From: CAZHTS01 sp964535315
GTDB taxonomy: Bacteria > Chloroflexota > Anaerolineae > Anaerolineales > Anaerolineaceae
Direction of reading: 5' to 3'
Assembly: GCA_964535315.1 (NCBI GenBank)
Contig: CAZHTS010000114.1
Span: forward strand, 1 to 13,365
DNA: 13,365 bases
Made by a program: the position numbers and the translations under genes. This document shows positions 7,228 to 13,365 of the stretch, one piece after another. Positions within the stretch are counted from its first letter, which is position 1. Every line of letters begins with the position of its first letter. The notes beneath the pieces are model-generated. The model did not search any database, was not told where the DNA came from, and saw nothing but the letters and a program-made list of their open reading frames with translations.

Positions 7228-9642
7228 CTACAATGCCGCTTCCCGGCTGACGATGGCGATTTGCTGCAACTCACGCAGATAAGCGTTCAGTCCGCGGGCG
7301 TAAGCCTCCAGGTAATCCTGGGTGATGCGATTGGCCAGATCCAGGCGGCCTAGCGCCTGCAGACTGGCGACGTGAGGACGAAAGTCTCGCAGCGAGATGT
7401 GCATACAGCCGCTCGAGTCGGTGATCACACCCCACGAGAAGATCTTTTTATCGTTATCGTCCTTGGCGCTGATGAAACGCTGCAAGGTACTGCCCGGCGC
7501 CACCGCCCCCACGTTTGAAAACACCTCGCGCCCTTTCATCAAGTCGTTGAGCAGTTCAACCCGGTCGGGTACCTGATCCAACAGGCGTTGCAGTGGGGCC
7601 GGCAGGTGCGCCAGCAATTTGACGCTGCCGACGCTGAAACTTTCGCCGCTGGCGGCGATCTGTTTGGCCTTGTTCATCACCTCGCCGAAGCCGGCCAGTG
7701 TGCTCAGATACACGCGGCGCAAATCGTGAAAATTGTGGAAGGCCACCTCACGCTCATCCACACCGGCCGCCTGGTAAACGGCCAGCGCCGCCAGTGTACG
7801 GGTGTGCAACTGGAGCAAATCCAATTCGGCCAGCGGCACCTCAAACGTCATCGGGTACAGCCGCTGGCGCGGCTCTCCCTGGCTGGCGTCGACCGGGATG
7901 AGGACGGCCGGCATGCTGCGGGTAACTTCCTCCAGCGCCCGCAGCGCCTGGACAGACGCCTCGCGTTCCTCGGGTGTGGCGTTCAGGGCTTCCATGTCTT
8001 CCAGCAGGCGGGCGTCGGGCCGGTATGTCACGGCGTGAATGGCGCGGTAGAGCACCAGCAGATCGTTGACCGTCAGGTTGAGCAGATCGCTGCGCTTTTT
8101 GAAGACCTTGCGCACCTGGGCAAACAGCTTCAGATCGACGGTGGATGTCTCGGCCCCGGCCTCAGGGGTAACCTGCAACGCCTGGCGAATGCGCTCGGAC
8201 TCGGCCGGCCTGAACTTGAACTTGATCGCTGCCGGGCAGGCGGCGGCCGGCTGTGCGGCAGGCAATGAACTCAGATACACCGCCCAGGATAGCGCCTCGT
8301 TGGTCAGGATTTCGGCCAGCGCCACGCCCCAGATGCCGTCGAAAAAGATGTGCGACAGATCGAAGACAAAGGTCTCGCCGGTGTCGAAGATGGTCAGCGC
8401 GTGATCGCCCACCCCGCGTTCGGACTGGCGCAGCAGCGAGAGCGGCAGGCGCAACGGGCGCGGATCGCAATTGAGGATCACCGGCGCCCGCCGTAATGCA
8501 TCCAGGCTGGAAAGCAACACCGGGTTGAAGTGTTCGCGCAGCGCCGCCTGAGCGCTGCGCCGGCAGGTCGCCAGCCCGGTCAGCGCTGCCGCCGGCCCAT
8601 CCGGCAGGGTCGCCAACAGCGCCGCCACCTGGGCGCGCACCGTCTCGACCCCGCTCGGGCGGTTGCTGCCTGGGGCGCACACCGGCAATAGATAATAACG
8701 GCCGCGGTAGACCAGCCCCAGGTTGATCTGTTCGATGGGTAGCGGTGTACGTGTTTCGCCGTAGGCATCGGGGGACAGGTAGCCCAGGATACTCATCTGG
8801 CGCTGGTAGGCAGGCAGGTCGTTTTGCTCGGCTGCCACCAGCTGGCGCTGCCACTCGGCGCGGATATCTGCCGGCAGATCGCGCAGGGTCTGATTGAGAA
8901 AAATGTCGAACTTGCGGCGGCGGTAGTGCGGGTAATCTTCCTCGGCGCCGGCGTCCCGGCCGCGCTGGTAAGGAATTTGCTTCAGCCAGCCGGTATACAA
9001 CTGGGTGTAGGCGCTCAAGCCGGGCCGCCCGGTTGTCAGCCTGGAAAGTAACGCCAGCGCCATGCGTTCGCGCCACTCGTTCGCCAGCAGATGGTCATAC
9101 TGGTGCAGACAGTGGATCGCCGTCATGCTCCAGGCGGTAATGCGATCCAGCGCCGAAATCTGTATGTGGTGCTGCCTGAGCGCGGTATCGAAACCGTGGG
9201 TCTCGGTGGCGTGCCGGGCGGTGTCGTCGCGCAGAGCATAATCGACGTAGAACTGCCAGATGCCCTCGGGAAAGGAGTCCTCCGGATCTTTACCCGCCAG
9301 GCGCAGCAAATTCTGATAGCCCCAGATCACCGCCGCCGGGCCGGCGAACATGGTGCTGTAGATGGCCCGGTCCAGCATTTGTTCCACCCCGCGAAAGAGC
9401 AGCCCGATGTCACGCCGTACGGTCTGCAACGGCGGCGTACGCCCCGGCAGGCGCGCCAGCCCGCTCAGTATCACGCCCGGAATGTTGCCCGCCGGCGCAA
9501 TTTCGCTGATCAGGCGGGTAATGGCGTCGATTTCGGGTAACGACAGGTGTGAGAGATCACGCATGGTCGCCGATTGCGCCACCGTCTTGAGGTTGTCGGC
9601 AGTTTTAATGGAAGCAGCCTGATAAGCCTGGAGAATACTCAT
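7228..9642 (-). CDS. Putative CoA-dependent acyltransferase-superfamily protein
   Basis: This 804-residue protein has no close family that I recognise. Its C-terminal part (about 305-800) has the layout of choline/carnitine acyltransferases: a VYRGRYYLLPV strand pair (311-321), an ALTGLATCRRSAQ segment like the LT-x-x-R-D-x-W region, then FDLSHIFFDG with His431-xxx-Asp435-Gly436, the HxxxDG motif of CoA-dependent acyltransferases. The later LTVNDLL, SNVG (709-712) and ISLRDF (749-754) segments look more like wax-ester-synthase or condensation-type members, and the carnitine-family STS motif is not seen, so the subfamily is open. Residues 1-300 are helical and His-rich, with DDTARHATETH at 139-149. 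No signal peptide or clear membrane span is present. The frame is open up to 9834, but that would run deep into the divergent kinase, so the ATG at 9642 is used. No ribosome site precedes it and a TATAAT box lies six bases away, pointing to a leaderless mRNA. It is probably cotranscribed with the kinase downstream. Confidence 0.8.
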   Translation of the reverse strand: MSILQAYQAASIKTADNLKTVAQSATMRDLSHLSLPEIDAITRLISEIAPAGNIPGVILSGLARLPGRTPPLQTVRRDIGLLFRGVEQMLDRAIYSTMFAGPAAVIWGYQNLLRLAGKDPEDSFPEGIWQFYVDYALRDDTARHATETHGFDTALRQHHIQISALDRITAWSMTAIHCLHQYDHLLANEWRERMALALLSRLTTGRPGLSAYTQLYTGWLKQIPYQRGRDAGAEEDYPHYRRRKFDIFLNQTLRDLPADIRAEWQRQLVAAEQNDLPAYQRQMSILGYLSPDAYGETRTPLPIEQINLGLVYRGRYYLLPVCAPGSNRPSGVETVRAQVAALLATLPDGPAAALTGLATCRRSAQAALREHFNPVLLSSLDALRRAPVILNCDPRPLRLPLSLLRQSERGVGDHALTIFDTGETFVFDLSHIFFDGIWGVALAEILTNEALSWAVYLSSLPAAQPAAACPAAIKFKFRPAESERIRQALQVTPEAGAETSTVDLKLFAQVRKVFKKRSDLLNLTVNDLLVLYRAIHAVTYRPDARLLEDMEALNATPEEREASVQALRALEEVTRSMPAVLIPVDASQGEPRQRLYPMTFEVPLAELDLLQLHTRTLAALAVYQAAGVDEREVAFHNFHDLRRVYLSTLAGFGEVMNKAKQIAASGESFSVGSVKLLAHLPAPLQRLLDQVPDRVELLNDLMKGREVFSNVGAVAPGSTLQRFISAKDDNDKKIFSWGVITDSSGCMHISLRDFRPHVASLQALGRLDLANRITQDYLEAYARGLNAYLRELQQIAIVSREAAL

Positions 9643-9663
9643 GACTATATTATAATTTATGAA
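9643..9663. promoter_or_regulatory. Bidirectional promoter with overlapping -10 boxes
   Basis: The 21 bases between two divergent ATGs hold a plus-strand TATAAT at 9651-9656 and a minus-strand TATAAT at 9654-9649, sharing four base pairs. Six bases separate the minus box from its ATG and seven the plus box from its ATG, so transcription should start on, or one base from, each start codon. Neither gene has a Shine-Dalgarno sequence in this gap, and no clear -35 is seen for either. Both mRNAs are predicted to be leaderless. Confidence 0.7.
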
Positions 9664-11385
9664 ATGAATGTCGACGGCTTGCTGGGAACACAGATTGACG
9701 AATATCAGATCCTGGCGATGCTGGGCAAGGGGGGCATGGCGCGTGTTTACCAGGGAATCGATACGAACCTGCAACGCCTGGTGGCGATCAAGATCATCGA
9801 TACTCCCTATCAGAACGACGCCAGCTACCGGCAACGCTTCGAGCGCGAGGCACAGGCCATTAGAAGGCTAGAGCATCCACATATTGTCCGCCTGTACCGC
9901 TGCGGCCAGAAGGACGGGCTGTTTTATATGGCCATGCAGTACGTGGATGGCGTCAACCTGCAAACCGTGCTGGAAACTTATCGTTTCTCGCCCGATTATA
10001 TGGACGCGGCGGATATCCTGCGCATCATCTGCCAGATTGGCAGCGCGCTGGATTACATTCACGCCAATGGCATCATCCATCGCGACATCAAGCCAGCCAA
10101 CATCATGCTGGATCGCCAGGGCGACGCCATCCTGACCGACTTTGGCCTGGCGCTGCTGCTGGATGTCGGCACGCGCGGCGAGGTGCTGGGCTCGCCCACG
10201 CACATTGCCCCCGAACAGGCGGTGTCTTCCGCCCGGGCCGTGTCGCAAAGCGACCTGTATGCTTTGGGTGTCATCCTGTACGAAATGTTCACCCGTCACT
10301 TGCCCTTCGTGGCCGACTCGCCCACCGACCTGGCCATGCTCCACCTGACCGATAAACCGCCCGCCCCACGCCAGTATCGCCCGGAGCTCAGCCCGCAGAT
10401 TGAGGCGGTCATCCTCAAGGCGTTGGAAAAACAGCCGGGCGAACGGTATCAGAGTGGCAAAGAGATGGCCGCGGCCCTGAAGAAAGCCCTGGAAGAAGCC
10501 CCGCCCGCCCCCGGCGCCGCTCAGGCAGTGCCCATGTTGCAACGCATGCAGGGTCAAACCATCACCCAACTGGCCGCGCCGCTGCCGGCTACGATTGCTT
10601 CTCGCCCGGTGGCCGCCCCGACCTCCGCTCAGGAAAAGACGCAGCTCAAACGCCCGCCGCGGCGTTTTTCTCGGACCGCGCGCTTGCTGGTCTTACTGGT
10701 CGCCGGGCTTGGCCTGCTTGCTGCGGCGTATGTCTTCGACCCACAGGGGATGCGCGACCTCGCCGCCCGCCTGTCGCTGCCCCTCGTCGCCGCGCCCGAG
10801 GCAACGCCCACCCCGACCGCTACGGCGACCGCCACTCGCACCCTCACTATGACGCATACGGCGACCCACACCCGCACAGCGACTCGCACCCCCACCGCCA
10901 CCCCGACCGCCACGCCTACCCCGACCGCCAGTCGTACCCCGACGATTACAAGCACCCGCACGCCTGCCGCCACGCGCACGGCCAGCCCCACCGCAAGCCC
11001 CAGCGCTACCGCTACGGCGACCGCCACCGCCACGCCGCCGCCGGTGAGCTACCAGTTGTTGCTGGCCAGTTACCGGCGCGAGGGCCTGCTGCTGGTCAAC
11101 CAGTCCGATCAGCCCTTCCCGCTGGCGGCCATTCGCCTGGGCGATGGAGCGAGCGCCATTCCGGGCAGCCGCTGGCAGCTCGCCAGTTTGAAGCCGGGCG
11201 CCTGCGTGGCCGTGGTGCAAAACAGCCAGGAATCCCAACTGCCCGCCATCGATTGCGAAGAAGTCGCCCGCATCGAGAGCGCTTTTGGCAGCGGGCAGAC
11301 GTTAAAAGTTTACATCGACAATAAACTGGCGGCCGCCTGCACCGGCAAAAACGATCTGCTGTGCGTGTTCACCGCTGTCCATTAG
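9664..11385 (+). CDS. Transmembrane Ser/Thr kinase with Thr/Pro stalk and sensor
   Basis: The 573-residue product is a paralogue of the kinase at 5490-7214. Its Hanks-type domain (about 14-278) has glycine loop GKGGMARV (21-28), Lys43, HRDIKPAN with Asp141, DFG 159-161 and APEQ at 182-185. A linker with alternating Pro/Ala leads to one membrane span (about 339-357). The span is followed by an unusually long, regular Thr/Ala/Pro/Arg stalk (377-460) and an extracytoplasmic domain (462-573) with cysteines 514, 531, 559 and 567, spaced almost as in the paralogue. The kinase would sit in the cytoplasm with the sensor outside. The ATG at 9664 has no ribosome site but lies seven bases after TATAAT, so a leaderless mRNA is likely; the in-frame ATG at 9574 would lie inside the divergent gene. 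The partner or ligand is unknown. Pairing with the acyltransferase-like gene across the shared promoter suggests a common function. Confidence 0.9.
   Translation: MNVDGLLGTQIDEYQILAMLGKGGMARVYQGIDTNLQRLVAIKIIDTPYQNDASYRQRFEREAQAIRRLEHPHIVRLYRCGQKDGLFYMAMQYVDGVNLQTVLETYRFSPDYMDAADILRIICQIGSALDYIHANGIIHRDIKPANIMLDRQGDAILTDFGLALLLDVGTRGEVLGSPTHIAPEQAVSSARAVSQSDLYALGVILYEMFTRHLPFVADSPTDLAMLHLTDKPPAPRQYRPELSPQIEAVILKALEKQPGERYQSGKEMAAALKKALEEAPPAPGAAQAVPMLQRMQGQTITQLAAPLPATIASRPVAAPTSAQEKTQLKRPPRRFSRTARLLVLLVAGLGLLAAAYVFDPQGMRDLAARLSLPLVAAPEATPTPTATATATRTLTMTHTATHTRTATRTPTATPTATPTPTASRTPTITSTRTPAATRTASPTASPSATATATATATPPPVSYQLLLASYRREGLLLVNQSDQPFPLAAIRLGDGASAIPGSRWQLASLKPGACVAVVQNSQESQLPAIDCEEVARIESAFGSGQTLKVYIDNKLAAACTGKNDLLCVFTAVH
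10792..11043 (+). repeat. Low-complexity DNA encoding the Thr/Pro stalk
   Basis: About 250 bases of degenerate short repeats built from ACC, ACG, GCC, CCG and CGC codons encode residues 377-460 of the kinase. The units vary, so this is not a perfect tandem array, but slippage could change its length. The protein would be an extended stalk outside the membrane and a plausible site for O-linked modification (inference). Confidence 0.75.
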
Positions 11386-11416
11386 CCTCCAAAAGGCTTT
11401 CGTCTAAATCTCGTCG

Positions 11417-11435
11417 TCCGATCGTCGGGTTTTTT
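11417..11435 (+). terminator. Intrinsic terminator after the stalked kinase gene
   Basis: CCGA and TCGG form a four-pair stem with a three-base loop (11418-11428), extended by a T-G pair, and are followed at once by six T. The stem is short but the T-run is good. It lies 32 bases after the kinase stop. A weaker AGCCT/AGGCT hairpin at 11384-11398 overlaps that stop. Confidence 0.5.
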
Positions 11436-11459
11436 GCATTTCTGTAAACGCCGGGGGGA

Positions 11460-11487
11460 TTGAAAACCGAATGCAATCCGGTACAAT
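11460..11487 (+). promoter_or_regulatory. Sigma70-like promoter in the 11386-11600 gap
   Basis: TTGAAA (11460-11465) and TACAAT (11482-11487) are separated by 16 bases, which is the most complete promoter in the window. It predicts a start near 11494. The only thing ahead on this strand is a strong hairpin at 11576-11600 and then the antisense of the metalloprotease gene, so it should drive a short RNA or an antisense transcript. Confidence 0.55.
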
Positions 11488-11493
11488 CGAGTC

Positions 11494-11606
11494 AACCTCG
11501 TGGTTCACACAGGCTTTTCCCCGGCTATTTACACGGCGGGAAAAAACTTTCGCAATCTTCCTTCCTCCCCTGATCCCCTGCCCCGTACTGCGGGGCAGGG
11601 TTATTT
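11494..11606 (+). ncRNA. Candidate small RNA of about 110 nt
   Basis: The stretch between a good promoter and a strong hairpin has no open frame worth calling. It can fold into a hairpin pairing TTTTCCC (11515-11521) with GGGAAAA (11538-11544) and ends in the 10-bp stem at 11576-11600. It matches no RNA family I recognise. The existence of the transcript is inferred from flanking signals only. Confidence 0.3.
11576..11606 (+). terminator. Strong GC hairpin at the 3' end of the metalloprotease gene
   Basis: CCCTGCCCCG (11576-11585) and CGGGGCAGGG (11591-11600) pair perfectly around a five-base loop. On the plus strand TTATTT follows, so it could end the candidate small RNA. On the minus strand it directly follows the TAA of the metalloprotease gene but has no T-run. 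It may serve both directions. Confidence 0.55.
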
Positions 11607-12410
11607 AACCGGGCGCAGCGGCCGGCCGATGGCGGCCTGGTGTTGGGCGTACGCCGGGCTGGCGGCATAGCGGCGCAGTTCGGCGATGCGCCGCACCGTC
11701 ATCGGATGGGTGTTGAGCGTCTCGGCCAGCACGTTGAGCAGCGAATCGTCCTGCTGTTCGATGGCCCGCAGGGTGCGCTGGTATTCGGCCGGCGATCCCG
11801 CCCCGCCCACCAGCTTGACCAGCGCAGAGATGGCCTTGTTTGGGTTGCCGCAGGCCAGCAGGCCGGCCCGGTCGGCGGAATATTCGCACGCCCGGTTCCA
11901 CCAGCGAAAAGCAAAGATGAGCACCACCGCCACCCCCACCGAGAGCGGCACCCCGGCCATCCCGCCCAGCAGGCTGTTGAAGGTGGTGTGTCCCAACGCC
12001 ACGTGGCCCAATTCGTGGCCGAGGATGAAGCGAATCTCGTCCTCGTCCATCACCTCGAACAGCGAACTGTTCAATACCACGATGCGCGGGCTGCTCAGGC
12101 CAAAGGCGTAGGCGTTGCGCTGGCGGCTGGGGGCGACAAAGATGCGCACTTCGCCGGGCGCCAGCCGGTGGACACAATCGTCGGCCAGGCGCGCCAGGGC
12201 CGGCGTACTTTCGGGCGTAACCGGCTGCCCGAAGCCCATACGGTGATACGAGCGGTTGATCGAGTACGACACCACGATCAATACCAGCGCCAGCAAGGGC
12301 AGCATACACACTGTCAGGCCGGCGGTAAACAACGTGGCGGCGCCCAGCACGAGCAGGGTCACCAGCAGAATGGCATTTTCACTTTCATAACGATAGGCCT
12401 GAGGGTGCAT
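11601..12410 (-). CDS. M48-family membrane zinc metalloprotease (HtpX-like)
   Basis: The 269-residue protein carries the M48 signature: HELGH at 132-136 (zinc-binding His132 and His136, catalytic Glu133), a second zinc ligand Glu176 in EYSAD (176-180), and a THP-x4-RI-x-EL segment near 234-244 typical of HtpX/Ste24 relatives. Two hydrophobic spans lie at about 12-34 and 36-50, with another hydrophobic stretch at 148-169. The active site should face the cytoplasm, as in HtpX, where the family helps clear damaged membrane proteins. Length is near the usual 280-300. The ATG at 12410 has AAGGAG five bases upstream, and an extended -10 lies just before it. It diverges from the aminopeptidase gene. 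The sequence gives no tie to the kinases. I give no symbol because several M48 groups share these motifs. Confidence 0.88.
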   Translation of the reverse strand: MHPQAYRYESENAILLVTLLVLGAATLFTAGLTVCMLPLLALVLIVVSYSINRSYHRMGFGQPVTPESTPALARLADDCVHRLAPGEVRIFVAPSRQRNAYAFGLSSPRIVVLNSSLFEVMDEDEIRFILGHELGHVALGHTTFNSLLGGMAGVPLSVGVAVVLIFAFRWWNRACEYSADRAGLLACGNPNKAISALVKLVGGAGSPAEYQRTLRAIEQQDDSLLNVLAETLNTHPMTVRRIAELRRYAASPAYAQHQAAIGRPLRPVK

Positions 12411-12430
12411 GGCGGCTCCTTTTGGTTAAG

Positions 12431-12439
12431 ATTATAGCA
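12431..12439 (-). promoter_or_regulatory. Extended -10 promoter of the metalloprotease gene
   Basis: Read on the minus strand the sequence is TGC-TATAAT, a perfect extended -10. It predicts a start near 12424 and a leader of about 14 bases carrying the AAGGAG site. The expected -35 position has no consensus, which fits an extended -10 promoter, and it overlaps the opposing -10 box. Confidence 0.6.
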
Positions 12440-12449
12440 TTGCTATTGG

Positions 12450-12458
12450 TGGTATACT
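12450..12458 (+). promoter_or_regulatory. Extended -10 promoter of the aminopeptidase gene
   Basis: TGG-TATACT is an extended -10 with one mismatch in the hexamer. The predicted start is near 12465, giving a leader of about 67 bases. No good -35 is present at 17 bases upstream, where the minus-strand TATAAT lies instead. Confidence 0.55.
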
Positions 12459-12462
12459 GAAC

Positions 12463-12491
12463 CCGGGCAGGCAGGATACAGCCCTGCCCGG
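12463..12491 (+). promoter_or_regulatory. 5' leader hairpin of the aminopeptidase mRNA
   Basis: CCGGGCAGG (12463-12471) pairs perfectly with CCTGCCCGG (12483-12491) around an 11-base loop. It sits at the very 5' end of the predicted mRNA. It has no T-run and does not reach the AAGGAG site at 12516-12521, so an mRNA-stabilising role is more likely than attenuation. Confidence 0.5.
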
Positions 12492-12531
12492 TCTAATCGA
12501 TCAGAAATCACGCTCAAGGAGTCTACCTGCA

Positions 12532-13350
12532 ATGAAGCTGTTAATCGCCGTCGATATGGAAGGTATTACCGGAGTCGTGCAGTGGGATCAGGTCACCTCC
12601 TCCCACCCAGACTACCAGCGCTTTCGCCGCCTGATGACTCAGGATGTCAACGCCGCCATTCAGGGCGCCGCCGAGGCTGGCGTTGATGAAATCGTTGTCA
12701 GCGATGGGCACTGGAACAGCAACAATATTCTCATCGAAGAACTCGACCCGCGCGCCCGTCTGAACTGCGGTACGCCCGCCCCGCTTTCGATGGTTCAGGG
12801 TGTCGATGACGGTGTGGACGCCGCCTTTTTCATCGGCTACCATGCCCGCATCGGCTCGACAAACGCCATTCTCGACCATACCTGGTCGAGCGCCCGGGTG
12901 TGCAATCTGTGGTTGAACGAGCGCCTGGTGGGCGAAATCGGGCTAAACGGTTCGCTGTGCGGCTGGTTCGGCGTGCCGGTGCTGCTCGTCTCGGGCGACC
13001 AGACGGCCTGCGCCGAGGCGCGTGATTGGCTGCCCGGGGTGGAGGCAGTGCAGGTCAAAAAGGCCACCGGACGGTTTGCGGCCGAATGCCTGCCGCCGGC
13101 GGTCTCGCAGGCGGCCATTCGCGCCGGCGCCCGCCGGGCGGTGGAACAGTTCAAGGCCGGTCAAGGCCCTGCCCCGCTCAGCGTGAGCACCCCGGTCAAG
13201 GTGTGCGTCGAACTCTTTAACTCAGACATGGCCGACCGCGCCGCCCTGCTGCCGGGCAGCAAGCGCGATGCGCGGCGCATCACGTTCGAAGCCGGCGACA
13301 TGCCTGCCGCCTATTCGGCCTTCCGCGCCGCAGTCACCCTGGCGGCCTGA
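12532..13350 (+). CDS. dppA: M55-family D-aminopeptidase (DppA-like)
   Basis: The 272-residue protein matches the zinc-dependent D-aminopeptidase family M55 along its whole length (the Bacillus subtilis enzyme is about 274 residues). The family's metal ligands fall at the expected positions: Asp8 and Glu10 in VDMEG, His60 in SDGHW, His104 in GYHA, and a glutamate in LVGEIG (Glu135, against Glu133 in B. subtilis). His115 in DHTW is also typical. The family releases N-terminal D-residues from short peptides such as D-Ala-D-Ala, and the enzyme is a ring-shaped decamer in the cytoplasm. The ATG at 12532 has AAGGAG ten bases upstream. The symbol follows the B. subtilis aminopeptidase, not the unrelated dipeptide-binding protein of the same name. 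No peptide transporter genes are visible here, so its peptide source is unknown. Confidence 0.93.
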   Translation: MKLLIAVDMEGITGVVQWDQVTSSHPDYQRFRRLMTQDVNAAIQGAAEAGVDEIVVSDGHWNSNNILIEELDPRARLNCGTPAPLSMVQGVDDGVDAAFFIGYHARIGSTNAILDHTWSSARVCNLWLNERLVGEIGLNGSLCGWFGVPVLLVSGDQTACAEARDWLPGVEAVQVKKATGRFAAECLPPAVSQAAIRAGARRAVEQFKAGQGPAPLSVSTPVKVCVELFNSDMADRAALLPGSKRDARRITFEAGDMPAAYSAFRAAVTLAA

Positions 13351-13365
13351 TCTGAGCGTTGCCGG

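Noticed and set aside
7215..7274. Upstream extension of the minus-strand kinase to 7274
   Set aside because: It would overlap the upstream gene's end and bypass the AGAGG site just before 7214; the extra 20 residues are not kinase-like.
7588..8268. 226-codon plus-strand frame within the acyltransferase-like gene
   Set aside because: It is compositionally biased and antisense to the segment carrying ordered acyltransferase-like motifs; there is no sign of a ribosome site or promoter.
9643..9834. Upstream extension of the acyltransferase-like gene to an ATG at 9834
   Set aside because: It would overlap the divergent kinase gene by about 170 bases, including its glycine loop, while the 9642 ATG lies at a perfect -10 spacing.
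10792..11043. CRISPR-like or tandem repeat array
   Set aside because: The repeats are short, degenerate and in frame with the kinase, with no spacer-repeat alternation; they encode a protein stalk.
10629..11238. Val/Ala/Gly-rich minus-strand frames over the kinase stalk
   Set aside because: They are the complement of the Thr/Pro repeat, which is free of stops in several frames simply because of its composition.
11640..12437. 265-codon plus-strand frame opposite the metalloprotease
   Set aside because: The minus strand encodes HELGH and EYSAD of an M48 protease; the plus frame has no motif and runs through the protease promoter.
11601..13350. Metalloprotease and aminopeptidase as parts of the kinase system
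   Set aside because: They are divergent from their own promoters, separated from the kinases by a terminator, and belong to widespread families; nothing in the sequence links them.

Overview
This GC-rich window has the look of a Chloroflexota (Anaerolineae-like) chromosome. The grounds are family style only: several Ser/Thr kinases with Thr/Pro-rich extracytoplasmic stalks, and a STAND/AAA-type ATPase fused to a kinase. No taxonomic marker gene is present, so the assignment is an inference. There are seven protein genes, no rRNA, tRNA, CRISPR array or insertion sequence. Nearly all of the window is coding.

Region 1 (1-5481, + strand) is a two-gene signalling unit. A soluble STAND/AAA ATPase fused to a Ser/Thr kinase (182-2176) overlaps by four bases (ATGA) with a 1102-residue protein (2173-5481) that has about eight membrane spans, a helical region, a beta-rich domain and its own STAND/AAA ATPase plus winged helix. 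The two probably act together at the membrane: the membrane protein as receptor or scaffold, the fusion as the phosphorylating output.

Region 2 (5490-11435) is a divergent signalling and enzyme module. On the minus strand, an 804-residue protein with a C-terminal CoA-dependent-acyltransferase-like half (HxxxDG motif) is followed 13 bases later by a transmembrane Ser/Thr kinase. On the plus strand lies a second, paralogous transmembrane kinase. Both kinases end in a related extracytoplasmic domain with the same four cysteines. The divergent pair starts from a 21-base gap whose two TATAAT boxes overlap and sit 6 and 7 bases from the respective ATGs, so both mRNAs are predicted to be leaderless. 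This is the most striking structure in the window.

Region 3 (11386-11600) is intergenic: a short T-tailed hairpin ends the kinase transcript, then a good sigma70-like promoter points at a strong hairpin about 110 bases on, which together could make a small RNA.

Region 4 (11601-13350) holds an M48-type membrane metalloprotease (minus) and an M55 D-aminopeptidase (plus). They diverge from a 121-base gap with two extended -10 promoters, placed so that each -35 position falls on the other's -10. The aminopeptidase leader begins with a 9-bp hairpin. These two look like housekeeping genes rather than part of the kinase module.
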